This document shows positions 23,201 to 35,200 of a stretch of 64,000 nt of DNA, in pieces. The position numbers and the translations under genes were made by a program. Source of the DNA: Macrostomum hystrix (taxonomy: Eukaryota; Platyhelminthes; Macrostomidae); contig CATNEN010000034.1 of NCBI GenBank assembly GCA_950097015.1, positions 2,767,501-2,831,500 of the forward strand. The letters are read 5' to 3'. Below the pieces are notes generated by a model. That model was not told the DNA's origin and searched no databases. It saw only the letters and a program-made list of their open reading frames with translations. The first letter of the stretch is position 1. The number at the start of each line of letters is the position of its first letter.

Positions 23201-26200
23201 ACCTATGTCTGCGTACAGTGAGCGGAACGGGCAGCATTGCCTCCTCGCTTGCTGCAGGTCTATTGTCACTAAATGATGTGCCAGTGCTCTTAATAACCTA
23301 ATACTAACATTAGCCGGTTTAACTCACGCGACTTTCGATGATGTGGGCCATCAGCAGGAACTCCTGGCTGTTGGGGTTGGCCAGGTTAGCCTGGTACACC
23401 AGGTCAGTGAACGTGGCCTGCACTTGAATAGCGTAGGCGGCCGGTCTGCAGTGGGTGGCGTTCTCCCGCTTGTAGCCAAACTTGCACTTGCACAGCCAGG
23501 AGCCGACGAGATTGGCGCAGTCAGTGCTGCCCGGATCGCACCCGGATGTGCCGGCTAAGCACTCGTTGATTTCGATGCAAGTGTTGCTTGTTGAACTGCG
23601 AGAGAAGCCAGACTTGCAGATGCACTTCGGCTCATTGGTTGTGGAGTTGACTGAGCAGTCGACATTGTCTCCAGTCGGACACACAGTTGGGTACTCATTC
23701 CGGCGACCGCAGTAGTCAATGGCTGTTTTGTGTTTTGAATTTCAATGACAATCAAAGTCCTGCTTATTAGCAGAGCAACTTACCGAAAGTCGGTACACAG
23801 TAGAAATCAAGTTAGGGTTTAAGCATTCTACGAGTACTATAGTAGGCATGCCAGATACCTGCAAAGTAGCACTTACCGACGCACTGCCTGGCAGCATTGA
23901 GTTCGTAGTACTGCTTGCAGCTGCAGGTGTAGCCAGGATTCATTTCCGTACAGTTCCCATTCGGACTGCATGGGTTGCTGGCGCAGTACTTCATTGCTGA
24001 AGCGAAATTGTAGGAAGCCAAAATATAGCCTTATCAGGTAAGTATATAAAGGAAATAATCAAAATTCTAGTTTTGAATGCTAATGCATTTCGTCCACTGT
24101 GGACAGGGCTTGTATAGTTTATTTTAAATTATAAGTCGTTAAAATAAATACTCAGGTTGGAAAAATTGTTATTGTAGTCAGTTGAAAAATTAATGAACGT
24201 TCATAGTTTGGGACAAACGTTTTCGCTTGGTACAGATCAGGTCGGTCGAGTCAGGTTTTTTAAACGAGCCTAAAAAGCTGTAGCTGATTGTAAAGAATAG
24301 GTTGTTGGGCATTTGAAGGTCCAGCAGTCCATCTAGATAAAGGTAGGTGGTCACCGAAGATGGAGATGATGCAGGCACATTCGGGTGACATGCTGATCAA
24401 TTTTGAAGGCCTGGCAAGGCCGCACTGAGGCGCAGTGCTAATTCGTGTATAGGGGTGTATGAAATACACTAGCGCTTATGGAAAAAAATCTGACCTTCGG
24501 CCAGAAACATTGAATATCCCGACGGTCTGAAGAGCTGGCGACTTGATTCTTGTTTCAGAAGATGCGCAACAAAACGTTGGCGCGTGTTCTTGAGTTTCGT
24601 GAGCCTTCGTTGCTCCGTTCGGGTGCAGCACAAAAATTGTCAAAAAAAATTGGGGGGAAGTTCCCCCTTGGTAATTATACTATTAATGGAGGTGACCTTG
24701 AAAACTTGTATCGTTGGCCAATGAGGCCTTTTTGCTAGTCTATGGTTCGGCACATTGTAGGAACGCAAAAAAGTCGTGGCCATGGACTTAAATTGTCTGC
24801 ACGCTGTCTAAAATATGATTGGTCAATAATTGATACACCCCTAAATATATTATTCTCACCACTGCAATTGCTTTTGTCCCCTAGCAGTGTCTGAGGCGGC
24901 GGGCAGTTGCACGTGTCCATGTTGCCAATTCTGGCGCACAGATTCTGGTAGGAACAGATTGTGGAATTAGCGCAGGCAGTTTCAGCTCTGCAAGAGCCGG
25001 GCGTCCCTGATGACGTATTAAAACCACTAAAGCAGCTGCAGTTAAACCCTCCAGCTATGTTTGTGCAATTCTGCTGGCAGTTACTCAGGCTGGGGTTGTC
25101 ACACTCGTTCACATCGGTGCAGTTGGAAGATGGTGTGCTCTGCACATAGCCAGGATTGCAGCTGCAATAGTAGGAGCCGATTGTGTTAACGCATTTCGCA
25201 TTAGGGCAGATTTCAGTGTTGTTGCATTCGTTAAAATCTTGACACTGGCCAGATTGCAGGGTGTAACCGGGGCTGCAGTGGCAGGTGAAGCTGCCGACTG
25301 TATTCTTACAGGTCCGGTTCGCCGCGGTGTTGCAGTAGCCCAAAATGTTGCACTCGTTTATGTCTGAAAAATAGTCACTTAGTCCGGTTAGGTGGCAAGT
25401 TTCGTTACTATTAGGTTTCCTCTACAATATTTGTACACACGAGTACTAAGCTCATAAGGGAGTAAGTAGCTGAGCGGTCTAACGCATTTCCCTCTGGCAC
25501 CAAGGTCCCTGGGCTCGATTCCGCGGCGAGGCCACATTCATTTAGGGCGCAGCCGCCGAGAGAAGGCTTGGGGGCTTGTCGTGCAATTTACGCCCTTGAG
25601 GGCCAACCTCCAAGGCACACTGAACGTGTACACTGCCTGACGATGAGAAAGTCAGTGCAGATGTACAGTATCTGTGTGCGTGTGTGCTCAGGAGTCAACG
25701 AAATGGACAGAATTGCCTCGTGCTGGCTGCGGCTCCAGTGTCACCAAATAGTTTGCAATTTCGCGCAGCCCTCCTGCTATAGTTATTAATATTGTTCAGA
25801 TCTTACTATACTTTCGATTGAACGCACCTGAACAAAGTGTTTTGCTAGTACTGTTCGGATACTCGTATCCGTTGTTGCAGACGCACTGATAGCCCAGTGA
25901 GCTGGTCTGCAGCGCCGGGTCTAGACTGCGGCAGCTTTTGTACTCTGGGCCTGAGCACGAGCTAGAGTTGCACTGGTCAGTGTAGGAGCACACAGCCAGC
26001 TTGGGTGATGTCGCCACCTCGCTAGCCGCATAGTTGGCAGGACAGGCAGTGCAGGCGGTGACAGCGCTGCTGTTGCAGCTGTGGCAGTCTAGAGGGCAGG
26101 TTGGCACACTACAGCTGGCTGTGTAATAGTTAGCGTTGCACTTGCACACCGACAGGTAGATTTTGTCTGTGAATTTGTTGTTTGTATAGTGCTATAGTGG

Positions 26201-29200
26201 TTTAAAAATCCCTCCCTGGTTTTACTGGCAGTAGAAATTCTAAATTCCAGTTGACAAACCTCGACGGAAGTTCTGCCCTGGCGGACTAGTCAGGTAGCTG
26301 AAGTCCTCCACCGAGTTTTCGCAGGTGCCAGCAGTCCTGGAGGTTCGCTTGAGACGTACGCTCAACTGAACGAGGCTGGCACAGCCGGCCGTGGCTGAGA
26401 CACTGACAACAATTGGTGTCACATTGGCATTAACTACGGCGGGTGATGGCCACAGCAGGTGGCCGGTCTGATTCACGGTCAGATCGGCTGGTCCGGAGAC
26501 CTTAGCAAACGAGGTGCCGTTCGGCAATGCTCCTAAGATCATTGTGTCCAATCGGAATTCAAAATTAGTGCCCTCAGTAACTGAAATCTCCGTTCCACTC
26601 ATGTTCCACTGAGGCATCGAAGCGGTGCAGCCTGTGAAATCGGTCAGGGTCTGAGTGGCTGAAGCCAGCTGGTCAATGAAAGCCTTGGCGCATTGGCTGC
26701 CGCAGCTGGCAAATTCCATCAGGCAGTTCTGGTACTCCACCGAGTTGGTTGGAAAGGCAGCGCAGGTCTGCGGTATTAGAAAAACGTAAAGTCTTTGTTT
26801 CATAAAACAGTTTCTACGAGCTGTTCGCTCTTCCGAAGCTTCTTTCCAAGTAATCTCTGAAAAAAAGCTTAAAAAATTGTTTTCATTTTTTTCTTATTTT
26901 TACTTGCAATTTGAAGGCAAACTGTTTAGTCTGTCATAAGACAAACTCAGAGTAGGCCCATTAGTCAAGGGGTGAATGGCGGAGCGGTAGGCTTCGCGAT
27001 GGAGCACCAAGGTCCCTGAGCTCGAATCCGCGGCGAGGTCACATTTATTTGGCACGCAGCCTCGGAGAGAAGATTTGAGGGGCTTGTCGCGCAATTTACG
27101 CCCTTGAGGCCAACTCACTAGGCACAGTGAGAGTGTACACTGACAATCAAAATGTAAGGTCTTGTGGTGACTGGGCTGAATGAAAGTGCCCAGTGCACAT
27201 TGTGTGAGTGCGCTGCACCCCCCCGCACTTGGTTGTTTATTCTTTATCTCGGCCTGCGCCGCGCTGATTGGCTGGGCCATTTCGACCCTGCGCCTCTCCC
27301 CCTGTTGTTGTTCACTCGGCCGGCTTATACCGGTTGATGTACCCTCCCTCCCCCCTAGTTATTTATGCCGTGCGCTGCGCTGATTGGCGGGCCGTATTTT
27401 TTGGGGGTCTTGGGTCTGCCCTGGCCCCTCGGGGGTGGGGCTTTAGCCCCGGGCTCTCCCCCCCGCCGCGGTGCTATTTATTGTGGAGCGCTGGACCCTG
27501 GCCTCTGCCACCGCCGGCCCCCCTCAAGACAACTACGTACGACACCTAAAATCACGACTGCCTGGCCACCCTCTACGGGAACGCTGCCCTGCCTGAGTCA
27601 CACTACTCGACTGACTAACAATATACGGGTTTGACTTCCGGTCATCCGGCCCTGCCTGCGCCGCGCGACTGTGCGAACTTCTGGTTGGTAAGCCTTCGAC
27701 TCCGCGTTTGTCCTTTGCGGGCTAGCTTTAGGCACCTTAGAGGAAGTGGAGCGTCGTACGCCGATCCCCACCTCAACCAGTGTGCGTCGTACGCTCGCTG
27801 GAGGCCGTCGTGCGTCGTACGCTCGATCTGCCAAGCCCAACCGACTCTGTGTCGTACGCGGGTCGGTGGGGACGACCGTAGCCAGGGTCAGTACGCGAGC
27901 CCGGGTCCGTGGGGCGCCCCTGGGGATTGAGCCCTCGAGCCCCATCATCACAGTCTGATGTACACACACATGTTGCCTCTTCGCTGGCTGCGGTCACTGT
28001 TGTGGCCAGTGCCCGCAGCCCTGCTGCAACTATTTTAATACTACGAAGCCCAGTCTAACCTGATTAGCCGCTGCATAGACGGTGGCATTTCCACCGAACA
28101 GTGCCTGAATCTGCGTCTGGTTCCAGTCGGCCGACCAGTACAGGCCAGTCCAGCCAGACGGTGGTGCCGGCTCAGTGGGCGGCATTTTGAACAGACTCTC
28201 GTTTGTCATCAGTCGCCCTTCAAAAGTATTGAAGAGCAGCGTGAGTTTTGCATTGAGCATTTTTACTATGAAGACTATTAGAGCTTGTAGGCGAATACTC
28301 ACAGCTTTCCAAGGCCAAGCTCACTGTACTTCCGGTGGCTCCAGTGCGATTAACTAGGTCGTTATTTTTATTATCGTCGTAGATACCTAACAGTCCGGAT
28401 GTGATATTGAAATAACCGGTTCTGTCCAAGTACAGCGACACAGAGAGACCATTGGAGCTGCTTTGAGCCTGCAGAGTTTAAGAATTGCAGTTTATACACC
28501 GAATTCTGCCTTGTGATTTTCATGATCTCAGAGTTACTCACAGAAATCCAAGTCGAGCTGTCCGCGATGGCGCAAGCCAGTGAATTGCTCGTCAGCACCT
28601 TGAAAATTGCTGAAGCATAATTGAAATTAGAATGTCAGCAACTTGGCCAATCAAGAAAATTAGAAATGATGGAACTTTGAAAAGGCTTCATTACCATCCT
28701 TATTGAAGTTCTGGCCAATCAGATTGAGAGGCTTGTCACCAACCACTTGGAATGAGCCACTGGGACCGCTGACTGACACACTGCTGACCATGATTTGCTG
28801 TGTGGTCTGGTTCCAGTGAAACTGACAATTGATTGTGTTAAACTGGTCATCAATTGGTGACGGCTGGTGATACTTTTCTAGTTAATGATCCAGATAGATG
28901 GATTTCCCCTCAAATTTATGGATCAAGCCATAGGTCAAGCTAGTCATCAGGCTATAGATCTAGCTACTGATCAAGCTATAGATCTAGTCACCCGTCAAGC
29001 TATAGATCTAGCAACTCATCAAGCTATAGATCTAGCAACTCATCAAGCTTAAGATCTAGCAACTCATCAAGCTTTAGATCTAGATACTGATCAAGCTATA
29101 GATCTAGATACTGATCAAGCTACTGATCAAGCTATAGATCTAGCTACTGATCAAGCTATAGATCTAGCTACTCATCAAGCTATAGATCTAGCAACTCATC

Positions 29201-32200
29201 AAGCTTTAGATCTAGATACTGATCAAGCTATAGATCTAGATACTGATCAAGCTACTGATCAAGCTATAGATCTAGCTACTGATCAAGCTATAGATCTAGC
29301 TACTCATCAAGCTATAGATCTAGTCACCCGTCAAGCTATAGATCTAGCAACTCATCAAGCTTTAGATCTAGCAACTCATCAAGCTTTAGATCTAGATACT
29401 GATCAAGCTATAGATCTAGATACTGATCAAGCTATAGATCTAGCTACTGATCAAGCTACTGATCAAGCTATAGATCTAGCTACTGATCAAGCTATAGATC
29501 TAGATACTGATCAAGCTACTGATCAAGCTATAGATCTAGCTACTGATCAAGCTATAGATCTAGATACTGATCAAGCTATAGATCTAGCTACTGATCAAGC
29601 TACTGATCAAGCTATAGATCTAGATACTGATCAAGCTATAGATCTAGCTACTGATCAAGCTACTGATCAAGCTATAGATCTAGCAACTCATCAAGCTTTA
29701 GATCTAGCAACTCATTAATCTATAGATCTAGCTACTGATCAAGCTATAGACCTAGATACTGATCAAGCTATAGATCTAGCTACTGATCAAGCTACTGATC
29801 AAGCTATAGATCTAGATACTGATCAAGCTATAGATCTAGCTACTGATCAAGCTACTGATCAAGCTATAGATCTAGATACTGATCAAGCTATAGATCTAGC
29901 TACTGATCAAGCTACTGATCAAGCTATAGATCTAGATACTGATCAAGCTATAGATCTAGCTACTGATCAAGCTACTGATCAAGCTATAGATCTAGATACT
30001 GATCAAGCTATAGATCTAGCTACTGATCAAGCTACTGATCAAGCTATAGATCTAGCTACTGATCAAGCTATAGATCTAGATACTGATCAAGCTACTGATC
30101 AAGCTATAGATCTAGCTACTGATCAAGCTATAGATCTAGATACTGATCAAGCTATAGATCTAGCAACTCATCAAGCTTTAGATCTAGCAACTCATTAATC
30201 TATAGATCTAGCTACTGATCAAGCTATAGACCTAGATACTGATCAAGCTATAGATCTAGCTACTGATCAAGCTACTGATCAAGCTATAGATCAAGCTACT
30301 GATCAAGCTACAGATCTAGTCACCCGTCAAGCTATAAATCTAGCTACCCGTCAAGCTATAAATCTAGCTACCCGTCAAGGTATAGATCTAGCAACTCATC
30401 AAGCTATAGATCTAGCAACTCATTAATCTATAGATCTAGCTACTGATCAAGCTATAGATAAAGCAACCCGTCAAGCTATAGATCCAACAACTCATCAAGC
30501 TATAGATCTAGTCACCCGTCAAGCTATAGATCTAGCAACCCGTCAAGCTTTAGATCTAGCTACTGATCAAGCTACAGATCTAGCAACCCATCAAGCTATA
30601 GATCTAGCAACTCATCAAGCTATAGATCTAGCAACCCGTCAAGCTATAGATCTAGCTACTGATCTAGCTATACATTTATAGATCTAGCTTCTGAACAAGC
30701 CACAGACTTTTAGATCTAGCTTCTGATCTAGCTATAGATTTATAGATCTATCTTCTGATCAAGCCATAGATTTATAGATTTATAGATCTAGCTTCTGATG
30801 AAGCCATAGATTTATAGATTTATAGATCTAGCTTCTGATCAAGCCATAGACTTATAGATCTAGCTTCTGATCAAGCCATAGATTTATAGATTTATAGATC
30901 TAGCTTCTGATCAAGCCATAGACTTATAGATCTAGCTTCTGATCAAGCCATAGATTTATAGATCTAGCTTCTGATCAAGCCATAGATTTATAGATCTAGC
31001 TTCTGATCAAGCCATAGATTTATAGATCTAGCTTCTGATCAAGCCATAGATTTATAGATCTAGCTTCTGATTAAGCCATAGATTTATAAATCTAGCTACT
31101 GATCAAGCTATCGATCTAGCTACATATTTTGCTTGGGATCTAGCTATTTATCTAGATACTCCTCTAGGATCTTAGATATAGACACATTTTTCTGATCTGC
31201 TTAAGATTGTACAGCATGTGTAGCTACGAATTTCAACAACTGTCTAGATTCCATTCCATGAACTACATGAGCAACAATCAGCCGATTGCCTCACCTCAGC
31301 TGAATAGTTTGTGCTGCCCATGAAGCTGAGAGCAACGCCGGTAATGCCAGTGGTTGAATTCACTGCCGAGTTGATGTTGCGCATTCGCACCTGTACGCTC
31401 AGCTTGCTGCTTTTCACCAGCCAGAAGTCACCGATAGACAAGAACCTGCTCAGTTGACCGTCAAATGATCGCAGTTCGCCTGTGCCCATTGCGAAGCCTG
31501 TTGGGCGTTGAATAACAAAGTAGATTATTACTCAGTCACTGCTTTGCCCGACATATGCTTCAAGCTAAGCTTGTAGCAACGGACAAGAATGGAACTAGCT
31601 CAAACTGTTCTAGCTATCGATCTAGCTACGGATCTAGCTATGAATCTAGCTATGGATCTAGCTCAAACTGTTCTAGCTATCGATCTAGCTACGGATCTAG
31701 CTATGAATCTAGCTATGGATCTAGCTCAAACTGTTCTAGCTATCGATCTAGCTACGGATCTAGCTATGGATCTAGCTATGGATCTAGCTCAAACTGTTCT
31801 AGCTATCGATCTAGCTATGGATCTAGCTATGAATCTAGCTATGGATCTAGCTCAAACTGTTCTAGCTATCGATCTAGCTACGGATCTAGCTATGAATCTA
31901 GCTATCGATCTAGCTACGGATCTAGCTATGGATCTAGCTATGGGTCTAGCTATGGATCTAGCTATAGATCTAGCTATGGATCTAGCTATAGATCTAGCCA
32001 TGAATCTAGCTATCGATCTAGCTATGGATCTAGCTATGGATCTAGCTATGGATCTAGCTATAGATCTAGCTATGGATCTAGCTATGAATCTAGCTATGGA
32101 TCTAGCTATGGATCTAGCTACGGATCTAGCTATGGATCTAGCTATAGATCTAGCTATGGATCTAGCTATGGATCTAGCTATGGATCTAGCTCAAACTGTT

Positions 32201-35200
32201 CTAGCTATGGATCTAGCTATGGATCTAGCTATAGATCTAGCTATGGATCTAGCTATGAATTTAGCTATGGATCTAGCTATGGATCTAGCTCAAACTGTTC
32301 TAGCTATGGATCTAGCTATGGATCTAGCTATGGATCTAGCTATGGATCTAGCTATGGATCTAGCTATGGATCTAGCTATGGATCTAGCTCAAACTGTTCT
32401 AGCTATGGATCTAGCTATGGATCTAGCTATAGATCTAGCTATGGATCTAGCTATGAATTTAGCTATGGATCTAGCTATGGATCTAGCTCAAACTGTTCTA
32501 GCTATGGATCTAGCTATGGATCTAGCTATGGATCTAGCTATGGATCTAGCTATGGATCTAGCTACGGATCTAGCTATGGATCTGGCTATGGATCTAGCTA
32601 TGGATCTAGCTATGGGTCTAGCTATGGATCTAGCTATGGGTCTAGCTATGGATCTAGCTATAGATCTAGCTACGAATCTAGTAAATAATCTAGCTACGAA
32701 TCTAGCCATGGGTCTAGCAACATTCACAAACAGTGTCTCACTCACCAACAGCAGATGGACTCTGATAGCTGTCACTCGTAGGTGTGGGCAGTTTGGCATA
32801 GTACAGTTCGCACAAATTTGGCACGCGGTCACAGCAGTACTCATAGAGTTTCCGATTGAGATTCTCTGTCAGATTAGCAGCCGTGATATTAGAATAAGAT
32901 TTGTCGCGCAGCAGGCCTCCAGTAGCTGTGTCATAGGCGCAGCTAATCTGGGTGGCATTGACTGACTGCGAGAATGCCAGATTAAATACTGCAGGCTGGC
33001 CCGGGAGCCGGTTGTACCGCGGGTCGGCCATCGCCTGCCTGTAGGATCTGGGGCACAAGCCCAGGACGGCTTGTGTGATGGGCGGCTGCAGAGGCAAGGC
33101 TTCTTCCGTGAAACAGCGCTGCCTGTAGTTCGGAGTTGTGCCATTGTACAGCACTGTGAGCCTGGCTGTGGTGGTGACACCTGTCTCATAGTAAACAGAA
33201 TAATGCTTTTCATTTTATTTATTGTGTATATAATGCGGTTGAAAAGTGTCGGACTCAAAAACCTTAATAGTAGAACTACCCAGGCGGCGATCGCCCTTTA
33301 TCAGAGGTTGTAGCCTAGTAGTTAGGGCGTCGGACTAACGATTTGAAGGTCGGGGGTTCGATTCCCGACTCCGATGGAACAATTTGTGTCCTTTAGCAAG
33401 ACACTTAACTCTGCATTGCTTCAGTTCACCCAGCTGTTAAATGGGTACCAGCATTAGCTGGGATAATTGAAGGTGGGTGTGGCGTCCCCCCAGTCCATGG
33501 ACTGAACAGCTGTACGCAGCCTTCAGATGCGCCGCGCATTAGCTGCGGCTGTGCTGTCGGCTGCACACCTGCCCCCAATTGAGGCAGGTGTAATCAAATA
33601 AAAGGCGGCCAATTCTTCCGCCTCCCCCCCGACAGTTTTTGTGCTGCACCCGAACGGAGCAAAGCAAGGTCACGAAACTCAAGAACACGCGCCAACGTTT
33701 TGTTGCGCATCTTCTGAAACAATAGTCAAGTCGCCAGTTCTTCAGGCCGTCGAGATGATTCAATGATTCTGGCCGAAAGGTCAGATTTTTTTCCATAAGC
33801 GCTAGTGTATTTCATACACAGCTATACACGAATTAGCACTGCGCCTCAGTGCGGCCTTGCCAGGCCTTCAAATTTATGAGCATGTCACCTGAATGTGCCT
33901 GCATCATCTCCATCTTCGTTATTCACCTACCTTTATCCAGACGGATTTGCTGGACCTTCAAGGGCTACAACAGGTGGAACTAGGCCACTATGGACACCCT
34001 GACGCGAATTTCTCCAATTTCATTGATCAAGCCTAAACATTAGGCGCAGCTCAACCACAGGACACCATCGCCTAGTCTGTCAACCAATCAGTCACCACCC
34101 AACGCTGCTAGCATTCAGGCGCTGCCAAAATATTTTCCGGGGGGGGAGAAATTCCTTGGTATAAAAACAGCGTCCCCCCAGTCCATGGACTGAACAGCCG
34201 TACGCAGCCTTCAGATGCGCCGGTGAAGGCAACGGGGAATTATATGTCTTCCTTAAGGACACAAGTTGTTTCCCTCGGGTGAGATTCGAACTCCCGACCT
34301 TTCGTTTAAAAGTCCGAAGTTCAACAGTTATTGTAGCGGGCACGCACCGACTCCGATAGTCCTGGCCTGCAGGCTGGCTTGCACGCTGGTGCTCCGCTTG
34401 TCGCCTACAAGACTAGCTGAGCCGCCAGAGACTGTCCGGCTACCAATCAGAGTAGGCAGCCAATCAAAATAGTCCTTCATTGTGTTAGCCGCTGAGTACA
34501 GGGTCACGGCGCCGGTCACAGTTTCGAAGTCCGTAAACAGAATCAGTTGGAAAGAGATCTGCAGAGAAGAGTCCAGTAAGGAGTCTATGAAGGAAATGAC
34601 AGTTCAGATCTACGAGTATTAGTTTGTCTATGACAAGATTTCTATGACCAGTTTCTCTATGAGCAGATTAAATGCTGGGTGAGTGGCAGAGCGGTCAACG
34701 CGTTTGTCTCTCGCACCAAGGTCCCTGAGCTCGATTCCGCGGCGAGGCCACATTCATTTGGGGCGCAGCCGCCGAGAGAAGGCTTGGTGGCTTGTCGTGC
34801 AATTTACGCCCTTGTGGGCCAGCCTCCAAGACACAGTGAGAGTGTACACTGCCTGTCGATGAGAAAGTCAGGCCAGTGTGAGTGCAGTATCTGTGTGCGT
34901 ATGTGCTCAGGAGTCAGCGAATTGGGCAGAATTGCCTCCTCGCTGGCTGCGGGTCTATGGTCACCAAATGATGTGCCACTGCCCACGCCCCTCCTACGAA
35001 TATGAATTATATTTTTATGAGCAGCTAAAAGGATGCGGACCTTCTGAGTAGTATCCAGTGGAGGCGGTGACATCTGAGACCAGGTGAACACGATGGCGGC
35101 GGTGGCTTTAGACAACTCGGCGATTCCATCTCGGATCTTCTTGACGGCCGCGTTGGTGGTGGCGTTGGTGGCGACATCGGGCACCAGCAGGTAGGAAACC

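Noticed and set aside
31555-32965. Long plus-strand frames with GSSYGSSY- and AMDLAMDL-type repeats, resembling silk-like or structural proteins
   Set aside because: The 12-bp satellite is a multiple of three, so it stays open in several frames. It lies within an intron of the minus-strand mucin-like gene, and real exons on both sides join across it.
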